Positions 43,344 through 54,473 of a stretch of 64,000 bases of DNA are shown in pieces (position 1 is the stretch's first letter; the number at the start of each line of letters is the position of its first letter). Position numbers and translations under genes: made by a program. This stretch comes from Tricholoma matsutake (Eukaryota > Basidiomycota > Agaricomycetes > Agaricales > Tricholomataceae), in contig AP026543.1 of assembly GCA_026075535.2 (NCBI GenBank), positions 10,230,001-10,294,000 on the forward strand. The letters run 5' to 3'. The notes under the pieces are model-generated. The model ran no database searches, was not told the origin of the DNA, and saw nothing but the letters and a program-made list of their open reading frames with translations.

Positions 43344-45400
43344 CTAAGGTAGGAAACTCATCTCTATGGATGGGCAGGCTGGGCAGCTTGATTTGCTTTT
43401 GTGCCTCATTGACACTTGCCATTGAGCATTCGACATATCCATCATCAGAAGGGAACTTGCAGGAGTGATTCTCAGGCATGTAGAAGCCTCGACACTTCTT
43501 ACACCTGTTATATGTCTCAAGATACTTTCATTCATGGTCAGTGAGCTTAGGAGGGTGTGACAATGAAGATGATGGTGGGGGTTGCCTCTGAGGGTTGGAT
43601 GAAGATACATCACAAAAGTAGGGGGCACAATGCAAACTATCTGAGAGACCTACACTGGATCCAGAGCATTTCAGGCTCCTAGCTGCATCTTCCACATCAT
43701 GCTTGTGGGCAGTACAATCCTCAATAAGCTTCTGGTCCAGTTTGGTCAGAGTATCGACAAAGGACTGGAGCCTAGCCTCAGCTTTCAACATGTCGGAGGC
43801 AGCCTTTAACATGCCAGCAGCTACAGTAGCATCAGCATCACCAGGTGTGTCATTCTCTTTCTCCGAGTCATCATTGGAGGACTCATGGTTGTCCTTCCAT
43901 CAATCAAAGGCAGCAGCGAGCTCATGAGATATGTTGGATTCAATTTGTGTGTGAAGTTGCAAAGGAGTAGTGTTTAAAGGTCCGGTTAATGCAACCGAAA
44001 AAATGACCGCAACCGAACTGAACTGGACTGAATGCAACTGGACCATTGGTTGCGGTTGCCCACATTTGGGGTCGTTCTGGTTGCCGGTTGCCTCATTTTG
44101 AAAATATTTGAAAACTGTTAAAAGACCAGTTGCCATCAGTTGCAACTGGTCTTTCTGCAGTGCATAAAAGATGTGTACATCATGGGAAAAAACCCGTGAG
44201 TCAGGTTGCCACGAGGTGCAGGTTCCCTTCCCATGAGGACATACCCCATGAGTCATGTCACCATGAGGCACGGGTTGCTCATATCCGTAATAATTTGCTG
44301 AAAAGATATGAAATTATTATGGAAATGAGAAACCCGCACCTCATGGTGACCTGACTCACAGGTTATATCATCGTGGGAAAGGAACCTGCGCCTCATGGCG
44401 ACATGACTCGTGGGTTTTTTCCCGCAATGTACAAAAATATTACAGAAATGAGAAACCCGCACCTCATGGTGACCTGACTCACGGGTTTTTTCCCGCAATG
44501 TACAAAAATATTACAGAAATGAGAAACCCGCACCTTATGGTGACATGACTCACAGGGTATATCATCACAGGAAAGGAACCCACCCCTCATGGTGACTAAG
44601 ACTGGTCTTAACTGGTTTTTTGGGGGCAACCAAACCGATGTGGACCAGTCCTACTCAGTTCGGTTGCGGTTGCCCCATATCTGGGTTGGTCCAGTTGCAG
44701 TTGCAGTTGCCGGTTGCCCCTCTTGGAGGTCAAAAAACCGGACCAAACTGGACCTTTAAACACTACAAAGGAGACAGGTGGAATTGCGAACCCTTGAGTC
44801 AGAGGTTATCGCAGTGTAGTGAGTCTATGAAATTGGAGAAGGCAATCTTGTTCTGCTTTGTAGAGTGTACTTTCTGAGCCAGGTCCTGCTGCCAACACTT
44901 AGGCAGCCAGTGTGTACATACCTTTGCCATGAAATCAGTGAAGGAGAGCATCAAAAGTAAATCCTGTTGGGACTGATACCAGTCTGAGAACAAAGGGTCT
45001 TAGAATGAGTACACAATGTGATCGACATAGTTCTTAACCTCAAGACCTTCTTTGTTTTGAAGGTAACTGCATGCGTGATGTTTGAAATGGTGCAGTCACT
45101 TGGGCATCATAGTGCCAGCCAATATCATTGGCCATTTCCCATTGTTCAGGCTCAGGATAGTGGAGGGCATGGTCAACAAACATGTTGGTTGTTAACATGA
45201 TGATGTGGTAATTGTCAGAGGATGACAATGAATGTCGATGACATGGTGCTGCAGTAGGGAGAGGGTATGAGGCAGGAGGGCATGGAGGAGCACTTGAGAG
45301 GGTAGAGGGAGGTGATGTATGCATGTCATCAGTGTTGATGGGTAGACAAACAGGATGTGCAAAGCACAGGAAGTACATGTGTTGTGAGTGCCAAAGGACT
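43344..45400 (-). pseudogene. gypsy-3 Gag, split by a hAT-type element
   Basis: From the 5' side: Pro/Ser-rich leader (45400-45040), FSDWYQSQQDLLLML and DFMAKVCTHWLPKCWQQDLA (44990-44880), then after the insertion TPLQLHTQIESNISHELAAA. A TGA stands where FD-R-WKDNHE is expected, and KAEARLQSFVDTLTKLDQKL follows. The zinc knuckle is CKKCRGFYMPENHSC. The reading resumes cleanly on each side of the hAT-type element once one 8-bp duplication is discounted. Confidence 0.75.
43968..44765. mobile_element. hAT-type non-autonomous element 2 (in gypsy-3 gag)
   Basis: 798 bp, ends TAGTGTTTAAAGGTCCGGTT and ACTGGACCTTTAAACACTA. A perfect 8-bp target duplication CAAAGGAG lies at 43960-43967 and 44766-44773. 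Subterminal GGTTGCGGTTGC / CAACCGGCAAC runs are present. The middle (44190-44590) has direct repeats of GAGAAACCCGCACCTCATGG and GACTCACGGGTTTTTTCCCG. No transposase. Confidence 0.92.
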
Positions 45401-45699
45401 GATGGTCATTTGAGGCAAGCTCACAGTGTGCTGCATTTGTCTCCCATGGCAAGGACCGGGGTGGATGTCAAGGAGGGAAGTGTGCTGTGGTTGACAATGG
45501 CAGGTGTGGACGATGGCAGTGTTGAGTTGATCTCGGTGTCTGAGGTGAGAGGGCACAGTGTGTGGCCACTAGTAAGAGCACTTGAGCCATAAGCCTTCCT
45601 CATTCTACTGCGTGTAGTGAGGGATACGGTGAGAGACAGTGTTTGAGAAGACAGTGCTCTACTGTCAGCAGAAGTAGTCGTTAGCGTGGTAAAACTCAA

Positions 45700-46084
45700 A
45701 GTTCACGGTGTCCAAGCAGAAGTAGTTGTTAGCACAGTAAAACTCAAGGTTCACAGCATCCAATCATTCTCATGGTAAAACTAAAAATTATATGGCATTG
45801 TCATTGTCAAAAAAAGTGGAAGCCTGCCCCATAATTGGAGGGGGTAGGCAACACTATGGTGGAGAGAGAAAGAGAGAAAGAGACTGAACTCACTACTAAT
45901 CACACAGCAGATAGGACAACAATGTGATATTTAGAAGCAAGTAGGGTAAGATACGAGAGTCTAGGGGGGAAACATAATGGGGAAAGGAAAGAATGGGGAT
46001 TCTACCTATGTGGCATTTCTTATTAGTCAGAATATGAACCATGTACAAACAGGCATCAATAGTGTTATGTAAGCCAGGCTTACA
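45700..46084 (-). repeat. Probable 5' LTR of gypsy-3
   Basis: On the minus strand it starts TGTAAGCCTGGCTTACATAAC at 46084; 45893-46084 matches 27820-27993. The inner boundary cannot be fixed because the 3' LTR is missing. AGAGAGAAAGAGAGAAAGAG (45862-45881) lies within it. Confidence 0.55.
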
Positions 46085-46640
46085 ATCTAAAGAGATTTTA
46101 TAAACCAAATATTGAATATCTTCCACCAATTGTCTACAAGAACTCCCCCAGAATATTTCATGATTCAAAGAACAAGGCTGGGAGACACAAAAACAAAAGA
46201 TATTCAAAATTTGCTCTATAAAATCTCTTTGTATACATATGAATTGGTTGTGTGCAATAGCTTTAGGCAAGCCAACATGAACTGAATGACTAATTTTGAG
46301 TTTCACAAGTTACAACATGATGTGCTCAGAACATGTCGATGCAAAATAGCACTCAATAATCTACATTTTACATGATACTACCTGTCTCAGGCATCTTTTT
46401 ATCACTATAAGCACACCTTTTATTGATTAGATTATCCATATTGGTGTTGTGTCGCTTTCACAATGCAATTTTGTCTTCACCCATTTTGGAATGGCACGTG
46501 ACCTTGGTGGGTTGTGGATGTCCTCTACCTTACATGTTTGGTAGGTATGCTATGGCTGTGAACTAAATTAAATGAAAATAAAACCCCTCACACCAGACAC
46601 ACAAGCATTGTCATCTATCCATCCCTGCCATCCTTGCGAC
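46085..46640. other. Intergenic, no gene recognised
   Basis: AT-rich, with no recognisable ORF or repeat ends. Confidence 0.4.
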
Positions 46641-47350
46641 CTCCTGCATGCTTGTAGCCACAAGTGCAGTGGCTTGCAGTGGTGCAGGGTGCTGCTTTGT
46701 CCCCAGGTGCATCATTGACTGTAGATCCCTTGTGCATGGTCAATGTTGTGCCCCTCCCCGTTTTCACTGTGGTTATTGTCCTGTCTCTCATTGGTGGTCC
46801 TCATTGTGGTCTCCATGGTCCTGCTCCTCATTGCCCCTCCCACTGCCATTCTTGTCCATGCTATCAAATGCGGGTCCTTTGTCATTGTTGTGGGGTGTTG
46901 GGTGTGCATGCTGGTGTCCATTGTCGTCGTAGGGTGGTTGTGCCAGTGGTGAGGGTCCTGGGTCATGCTCAGTCATCACCTCATTCTCATTGCTGTAGTC
47001 ATGGTCATGGTCATGCTCTTGATTTAGGTGATCCTCCATGGGTGCTGGTGCTTGTTGTTGACATTGTTGGTTGCTAGCACCCACCATCCACCCTGCGAGC
47101 AGTGGCTCACAGGGCTGGGGATGGGTGATGGATTGTCCGTTGTTGTTGTGGGTGCTGGTGCAGGTGCTGGGCTGTTTCTTGTCAATGTGGAGCCCTGGTG
47201 CTTTGTTTTGTCACCTTAGGGTGGTTATCCATGGTTGGGCATGGGGTGGGACCATTGTTGCAACATGTTTATGACCTAAAACTAATGAAAACAGTTAGTT
47301 GGTTGAAAGAACCAAGAAACATATAACAGATCTAGGGCACAAACGACGTC
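46641..47350 (-). repeat. Low-complexity minus frame with intron-like module
   Basis: A 99-codon minus frame (47087-46788) is His/Asp/Asn/Glu/Gln-rich (EDHLNQEHDHDHDYSNENEV, MDKNGSGRGNEEQDHGDH). To its 5' side are a GC-rich hairpin unit (47090-47125) and a unit near 47272-47345 that resembles the intron-like modules (CCAACTAACTG, TTTTAG, GGCACAAACGACG). It is the same family style as 24.4-26.9 kb and 30.1-30.7 kb. Function unknown. Confidence 0.45.
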
Positions 47351-47761
47351 TCATTTGTGCCCATTTTGGGTGCAAAGGCTCATTTACTGTCTCAGCTGTC
47401 ATTTTTCAGCATGGTGGCAGAGTTGTCAGCACATTTGGAATCCAAATCAACAGAAATGTTCCCATCACATGTTGGGTGCAGCACACATGATGCATCAAAG
47501 CCTGGTGAATTTGCATTTCCTTGGAAGAGGGCAGGTGGCTGTGCAAAAGCAGTTGGACAGCTGGACAGCCAGACAGTCGGACAGACTTTCCAAGGTACAG
47601 ACTTTCTGGGATCAGGGGAGGGACTCCAAGGCCTTATCCAAGATTTGTCATCACATGTTTTGACACTTCATTTACAACTCATATCCAACCAATATATGTC
47701 TCTGATGTATCAGGTAGTTATTTGGTGTAGATAAAGTTTTCAACATATCCAATGTGTTGTT

Positions 47762-49763
47762 TTGGTCCTTCCACTTCTGACTGCCTGCTATGGGGAAGAA
47801 GAAAAAGGTTTGCACACATTACTTAATCACACATTCAACCAGCCATGTCAATGCCGCATTGTTGATACTTTACAGTCTGGAGTCTCATCAGGATTTGATG
47901 TGTTGAGTATCCAATACTGTTTGTCATGCTCTATGGATGTCAAGATTGGCCTAGGAGGAGGAGCCAATTGGGAGGTCCACCTCAAAAGTTCAACCCATAT
48001 TCAGTCTGAGCAAGCAAAAGCACAGAAAATATCTGCTTCACAGTTTTTCAGCAAGTTTTTACCCAAGTCTCGGGACCCTCCAGCATCAACATCTTCTGCA
48101 GTGATAAACCTTCCTAGCATGATCTCTCCAGAACCATTTTATCACAATGATTTTGGCCAGGCACACATGATCTCTCCTGACTCCGTGCCCATCAATCTTG
48201 CTGATCACATCAATCACATGTTATCCTCATCTGAGATGCACACTACCTCACAGTATCATAGATCAGACACCCCCATCCCTGGCCCTTCATGCTTCACAGA
48301 GCCTCCTAGTCTTCTAGTTCAACTTTGGACAGTGTCAAAAGATCTTCCAGTGTCAGTACCATATGGGACTACCAATGACAACCTTGCACAATTTGCAGGT
48401 GATCCTGCAGGTGAGGTAGCAGATATTGATGTAGATGAGTGATGGGAATACATCAATAAATCAATGGACCAAATTCTTGGCTATGGGATCACTCCAGACA
48501 TGTTATCAAAGCTTATTCACTGAGGACCTCTCAGGATGGATGGGGTGTGTAGTTGGATGGAGAGTTGTATCAAAAACTTAGGGATTGAGCTTGTTCTGCT
48601 AGAAGGCCATATCAACTGACTGCTCAATGCAATGAAATTAATCTTGTGCGTGTTGTAAAACCTAGTAAAATTATTGATTCACCTAATGTTCTATCTGACG
48701 AGACAGAAATGACTCAACACATTCAACCTCCAATGTTAACAATGAAACTCAACCTTCATCTTCAATGACACTCATCCCTACCTTGGACAGGAACACTGGT
48801 AAAGTGAAGCCACATCTTGTTGCTGTTAAAAGGACCAAGTATGTGTCATTTAATGATGTGCCATGTCCTGGATATCAACTTTTGGTTGCAGCATCCCAAC
48901 CAGCTGTTGGAAGTTATCCATTTGCAATGCATATGGCATGCTCAGTCCCTTGGAGAGTTACAGTGATCAGTACAGATGTTTTTCTACACTCAAGTAATTT
49001 TAGGAGACTGTACCAAGCCACTAGATTCAAAAGACAGACTCAAGTGTGTTCATGGATATACTCAGTACAATGAGTCCACTGTTGATATAGCTACTATCAT
49101 CCAAGTTGATGGGAATTCTTCTCCTGCTGAAGGCTCATGTCTTGAAATACTAGACGAAAGTAGTACATGCGACCCACAAAACAATGTAGAGCACTGTGCA
49201 CATTGACCAGACTCACACATCATGAATCTTACTAGTCCCAAACTTTTTATGCATATGGGTGCACATATTCTTCATGATTCCCATTTGAAGGACACTGATA
49301 ATCCATGTGGTCTGTGTTTGAACCAAGGTACTCTGTGTGCTATCCGCTTGGTCAAACGGGAAGATCTGGTGATCAAATTGATATGGTCATCTCTCAATGC
49401 CCAAATATTTACAAGATCTACTTAAAACATGCAGTGAAGTTCTCAAAAAAATCTCCTTGCACCAATGTACCTCTATGGTGTCCCTTCTGTCCCAAAGTAT
49501 CTGATGCAATCTGGAAGTATAATCTACAATTGCACTTGTCCAAAGTCCACAGCAGTGCAGATGTTTCTCTCTACCAAAATCTTTATCATGTCAACAAGGA
49601 GGAGCTTGTCCTCATGAAGAGCATGTTTCTTGCTAAGCCACAATTATTGAAGCAGAAGAAGACCAAAAACTTATTGAAAATCTCAGAGGAGCAAACCCCC
49701 CCTCTCGCATTTGGAGCAAGGGAGGGGGGTGGTGCCTGTAGTTGCCAAGAACAGAATGAGTAA
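47762..49763 (+). pseudogene. Basidiomycete zinc-finger protein (C2H2-like C-terminus), decayed
   Basis: The N-terminal part (47762-48442) has CLSCSMDVKIGLGGGANWEVH..SSTHIQSEQAKAQKI, a BED/U1-like C-x2-C..H..H arrangement, then a Ser/Pro/Asp-rich linker. The C-terminal part has HMGAHILHDSHLKDTDNPCG, LCLNQGTLC, SPCTNVPLWCPFCP, and KYNLQLHLSKVH, together a Cys cluster plus C2H2-like finger. This matches a multi-copy agaricomycete family of unknown function. Broken by TGA at 48440-48442 and 49204-49206 (AH/PDSH, Arg expected), several stops in the middle, and a frameshift near 49350. Likely dead. Confidence 0.65.
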
Positions 49764-50618
49764 CCCCCCCACTTGCATTTGCAGCCAGAGAGGGGGGGGT
49801 GCTGCCTGTAGTCGTTGATCCCCATTTCCACCCCACAACCAGTTGCTCATGGTGGCAGTTGGGTCCTCGGGTCCTCCTCCTGGTCATCGTTGTCATTCCA
49901 CCCACTATCCACCCCATGAGCAGTTGCTCATGAGGCTGGGGCAGGTGGTGTGCCATCATGACATGGCGGTGTTGGCGTGGGGTCGTTCCATGTGAGCTCC
50001 TTGTTCCTAGGGAATTCCAATCTAGGAAATGAAAGAAACAAAATAGTTAGTTTATGAAAAAAGAAACAAATGGAAAAAAAACTTACCATGGGCCCAAACG
50101 ATGCAATCACATCATTTGGGCCTGGGTGATGTGGCACTGTTGGGTGTGTGTCATTAGCTGTTGTCATCTGTCATTATCAGTAGTTTAGAACCTGAAAAAA
50201 AAGAAACATAATCAATTAGTTTACAAAAAACAGGAAATGAAACACAAAAAAACTTACTATAGGCCCAAACAATGATTCGCGTCGTTTGGGCCATGCTATG
50301 GTGGTGATTGGATCATCGTATAGTTTAGAATCAGATGTGTCATGAGTATTCAACAAGGTCAGATGATTACTCACCTGACCAAAATCTGGATACTGGCATA
50401 CCCGCACATACCCGTAACACCGTGGAAAAGGGTATGGTGTTGCCCGGGTATGGCAATCCCATACCCATACCTGTGACTGGAAACACATGGTGTTACCCAT
50501 ACCCATGCTGCCCCTACTCTGATGAATCCCATCCCTGGTATTGGATTGCCAGTGTCTGGTAGTGCAGCAATTCAACCTCATCTTTCAGGTCATAGACCTA
50601 GATGTGATAGAGTGTCCT
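49690..50618. repeat. GC-rich hairpins and two intron-like modules
   Basis: Hairpins CCCCCCTCTC..GAGGGGGG (49696-49800), then CCACCCACTATCCACCCCAT..GAGGCTGGGG units (49895-49945). Intron-like units lie near 50020-50090 (minus: GTAAGTTTTT..AACTAACT..TTTCCTAG) and 50188-50262 (minus: GTAAGTTTTT..TAAACTAATTG..TTTCAG), each beside a CCCAAACGATG..CATCATTTGGG palindrome. 50395-50510 is ACCCATACCCATG-rich. No gene is supported. Confidence 0.6.
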
Positions 50619-51445
50619 GAGTCCTAGTGTTGCCACAGCTCAGCCACGTTTTTTGCTACTTTGGGAAATAAAATAGCTAAAATTCTGAAAATATTTGAGG
50701 ACCTAGATCACATAGCATTTACAGGTTCAGTTAAGTCCGGTTTTTTATATCTAAATGGGGCAACCACAACTGCAACCAGTCCAAGACTGACCCAGATATT
50801 GCTGAACTGCAACCAGACCGCATAGGACCAGTCCATATCAGTCCATGGATGAAAAAAAACCAGTTCGAACCGACTTTTTGTTGTAAAATTTGTTGTACCA
50901 ATATAACCCATATATTTCTCACCAACTATTAACTGGACCATCTCACCATTACACAAGCAGTTGGATATTGTATAGTGCACATGACCTATAAACCGGTTGA
51001 AACCGGTTTGGATCGGTTTTCATCGGTTCAATGATATTTTTCAAAGCAAAAGACTGGCAACTGGACTGCAAAAGACCGGTCCTATAAATAGCCACCTGAC
51101 GAACCGGACTTTGGTTCAGTTCAGTCCAGTTTCGGTCTTTTTCCAGTTTGTAGGACTGGACCTTTAAACACTAAGATCACATGATAAGTTGAGGGGTCCT
51201 CTGCCAACTCTAAGTGATCTGACCACCAGTTCCCATGTTATTTAAGTGGCTTGGATGGTGGCTTGCTAAGCCGCATTTTAAGCCGCTTACATAATGTGGG
51301 AACTAGTGGTCAGATCGCTTAGAGTTGGCAGAGGACCCCTCGGCTTATCATGTGATCTAGGTCCTCAAATATTTTCAGAATTTTAGCTATTTTCTTTCCC
51401 AAAGTAGCAAAAAAACACAGCTGAGCCATGGCAACACTAGGACTC
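50619..51445. mobile_element. Foldback element, split by hAT-type element 3
   Basis: Outer ends GAGTCCTAGTGTTGCCA and TGGCAACACTAGGACTC are reverse complements, and pairing continues inward (CTAAAATTCTGAAAATATTTG / CAAATATTTTCAGAATTTTAG; CTCTGCCAACTCTAAGTGAT / its complement at 51310-51335). Without the nested 461-bp element it is a hairpin of about 360 bp. TA at both borders of GTGTTGCCA..TGGCAACAC would fit a TA target duplication. Confidence 0.75.
50713..51173. mobile_element. hAT-type non-autonomous element 3 (in foldback element)
   Basis: 461 bp, start TAGCATTTACAGGTTCAGTT (degenerate end), finish ACTGGACCTTTAAACACTA. A perfect 8-bp duplication AGATCACA lies at 50705-50712 and 51174-51181. 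Same GGTTC/CCGGT-rich interior as elements 1 and 2. Confidence 0.88.
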
Positions 51446-51951
51446 CTGACTGTGATACACGGTTTGAGAATGAAGTAGAAGCAGTTGCCTGTGATGGACC
51501 AGGCTGTGGGCAAGTGGTATGTTGCTCAATGCTGAATTCTGTGTCGAGTCTATGCTAATGAAAGAATGCTGACTAGTTTCACATGGCTTGTCAAGGATCA
51601 CTTGAGAAACCATGTGGCAGCTGGTTTTGTGATGAAGTATGTCAGGAAAGTGCAGGGTTCAGAGTGAGAAAGAAGCATAAACATGATGTGTATCGATATA
51701 CCATATAATAATAAAGCTGGTTGAGGACTGTCTTGCCTTTTTTGGCAAAAGCTTCCTTTTATAGTAGGGGGGGAGGGGTCCATGGGACTCTTATCAGCTC
51801 ATCAGGATGAACATGTTTTCAGGTCAACTGAACATCTTGCTGAAATTACTAATTTCAGGTCACCTGAAAGATACAAATTCAGTATTGTGACCGAATGGTC
51901 AAAGTAGGGCAGTTATTGCACGATTAATAGTGCAATTAATAGTGCAATTAT
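51446..51951. other. Intergenic, no gene recognised
   Basis: Contains a short CDGPGCG-coding stretch (about 51490) with no further support, a G-run (51767-51777) and AGTGCAATTAATAGTGCAATTA repeats (51925-51950). No gene supported. Confidence 0.35.
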
Positions 51952-52325
51952 TGAAAGAATACTCTCAGTGTTTTTGTAGGCAAACAACTATATATCAATA
52001 TACCTGAAAGAATACTTTATGTACAGAGTGAGTGAAAGGATATGAAAACAAGAGTAGGTACTATACCTCAGTATTTTCATAGGCAAACAACTGAGGTAGC
52101 AAAACGGGGGTGCAATGTATAAGAGCAACTACAACTATGTAGGCAAACATGTCAACAAGACTTGGGAAGGGGTGGATAGAGAAGAGAGGGCAAAGGGTGT
52201 AGCAAGAAGTATCTAAACGAGTCACAGGAATGTCAATGGATGTAGATGACAAGTGGTGGCAGCGCAAGGGCAAGTCAACATGGTGACATATTGCAGGAAG
52301 GCCAATATTGTCTTGTATTCCAACA
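51952..52325 (-). repeat. 3' LTR of Copia element
   Basis: 374 bp, TGTTGG..TTTCA on the minus strand. Its last part contains two copies of GTTTGCCTA(C/T)A(A/G)AA..GAGTATTCTTTCA-type text also found at 58018-58170. Confidence 0.8.
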
Positions 52326-53463
52326 CTCCCCCTCAAGACAGCAAGAGGCCAAATTGTGATGCAAAGTGCTTTGCTTTGGGGGATGGGAGATCCTTGGTAA
52401 GCATGTCAGCAGTCATGTCTTTGGTAGGACAATAGACGAGTTTGATTGCATTGTCCTCAACTATTCAGCAGATGAAATGGTAGTGAATGTCGATGTGTTT
52501 TGTTTGAGCATTGTACTGGTGATCTTGGGTGAGTGTGATGGCAGATTGGTTGTCAGAAAGGAGTGTGGTCAGGGTGAGTTTGGTACCAAAAACTTGTTCA
52601 AAAAGCGACTGCATCCAAAGGATTTCTTTGGCTGCGTGGGTGATGACAACATACTCACTCTTGGTGGTTGACAACAAGACAATCTCCTGGCATTTGGCGC
52701 ACCAGGATACAGCACCTCCATTGATTATGAGTGCATAGCTGGAGATGGCATGATGATCTTTGGCCATGTTTCCATCAGCATCCGTAAAGCCCTTCAGGTC
52801 AGTTTTCTCATGGCCAAAGGTGAGCCAGAAATCTTTTGTGCCCTTGAGATAATGAAAAACATGTTTGATGGCTTCCCAATGGGCAATTCTGGGTTTTGAT
52901 GAAAACTGTGAGACTGTTTGCACAGCAAAAGCTATGTCAGGCTGGGTGCTGAGAGCTGCATACATCAATGATCCCACAGCTTCATGGTAGGGAACATCTT
53001 GCATGGTTGCAAATTCCTCTGCTGTTTGAGGCAATTGGGCTGTCGTGAGATGGATATGAGGCTCCATAGGCAACAATACAGGCTTCAACTCATCAAAATA
53101 ATAGCGGTGAAGGATGGATTCAATGTAGGACTTCTGGGTGAGGTGGATGGTGCATCATTCCCTATCCCTTTTGATTTCAATGCCTAATAGCCAATGTAAC
53201 TTGCCCAGATTGGTTATCTCAACATGCTTGGAGATTTCCCTTTTGAAGTTCATGACGAGAGCAATTGTCGATGTAGCAACGGTGCAGTCATCAACATGCA
53301 CCAAGATGATGATCAACAAGCTCTCATTTTGACAAAAAAACACAGCTTGGTTGACCTTGCACCTTGAAAACTTGAGCTTGGACATGATGTTCATGAGCTT
53401 TTGATACCAATGATGGCCAGACTGTTTGAGGCTGTAGAGGGTCTTTCAAAGATGGCACACCTT

Positions 53464-54473
53464 TAGTGAACTCTAGGGGTAACCCTTGGGTATATTTTCA
53501 CATACCCATACCCATACCCATGAACACCGTACCTGCATGGGTAAGGGTACAGTGTTACTGTGGTGTTACCATGGTGTTACAGGTATTACTATAATGTTAC
53601 AGGTATTACTACATGTTACATCATATACCCAAGCCCCCCACAAAGCTGAGGGTTTGGGGGATGGGACACTTATATACTACTACTCTACTACTCTTCAGGA
53701 CTTCAGAATAACTGTAAAGTAGATTAGAACCTAACAAATGACAGAGTACTTACCCAAATATGAGCCCTCTCACTATTCCAACCAAGATGTTGGCATCAAA
53801 AAATAACAAGCAACTGCAACCCTCTCATCTCTTCGGAACATTAAAATGACTGTATATTAGATTATAATTAAGCCTAAGATCACAAAAAACAATGGAGAAC
53901 TCACCTAGATATGAGACCCTCTCCTGCTACCCCCCCTTCTAACAAAGATGCTGGCATCAAAGAAGAATGAACAACTGCAACCCTCTCGTCTCTTTGCAAC
54001 ATTAGAGCGACTGTATATTACATTGTAATTAAGCCTAAGATCATAATAAATGATGGAGAACTCACCTAGATATGAGACCTTCTCTTGCTACCCCCCTTCT
54101 AACAAAGATGTTGGAATTGAAAAAGAATGAGCAACCGCAACCCTCTCGTCTTTTTGCAACATCGAAGCAACTGTATATTACATTTAATTAAGCCTAAGAT
54201 CACAACAAACAATAGAGAACTCACCTAGATATGAGACCTTCTCTTGCTACCTCCCTTCCAACAAAGATGTTGGCATTGGACAAGAATGAGCAAACATGAC
54301 CCTCTAGTCTCTTTGGAACATTAAAACAGCTGTGAATGAGATTAGTAAAACCTGTATACCCATGTGTATGGGTATGCAGTTTCATGGGTATGATAATCCC
54401 AAACCTGTACCCATACCCATGCATACCTATGACCAGATACTCACGGTGTTACCAATACCTGTGACACTTCTTA
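53464..54473. mobile_element. hAT-type non-autonomous element 4 (in Copia RT)
   Basis: 1010 bp flanked by a perfect 8-bp duplication CACACCTT (53456-53463 and 54474-54481); the Copia RT reads through once it is removed. The ends are only loosely inverted (TAGTGAACTC.. / ..GACACTTCTTA). Inside the ends are ACCCATACCCATA-rich; the middle is a tandem array. No transposase. Confidence 0.85.
53725..54335 (-). repeat. ~160-bp tandem repeats inside hAT-type element 4
   Basis: About four units; the word AAGCCTAAGATC recurs near 53870, 54030 and 54190, and CAACCCTCTC(A/G)TCT in each unit. On the minus strand each unit has CATATCTAG then GTGAGTTCTC and about 31 nt later CTTAG, resembling a very short intron. 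Confidence 0.75.

Larger units (their letters stand above)
39319..46084 (-). mobile_element. Ty3/gypsy chromovirus (gypsy-3), 3'-truncated, with nested insertions
   Basis: Minus-strand element. A likely 5' LTR (TGTAAGCCTGG end at 46084) is followed leftwards by gag, protease, RT, RNase H, integrase and the first residues of a chromodomain (EEYHIEEIIDE), which breaks off at about 39320. It is related to but distinct from gypsy-2. It carries a hAT-type element in gag (43968-44765) and solo LTR B in pol (40621-40986). The 3' LTR is absent. Confidence 0.8.

Noticed and set aside
51480..51545. PHD-finger-like gene (CDGPGCG)
   Set aside because: Only a few residues match and no second half of the finger could be found in any frame.
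53500..53530. Telomere-like ACCCATACCCATACCC repeat
   Set aside because: Only a few degenerate units, inside a hAT-type element; not a telomere or interstitial telomere array.
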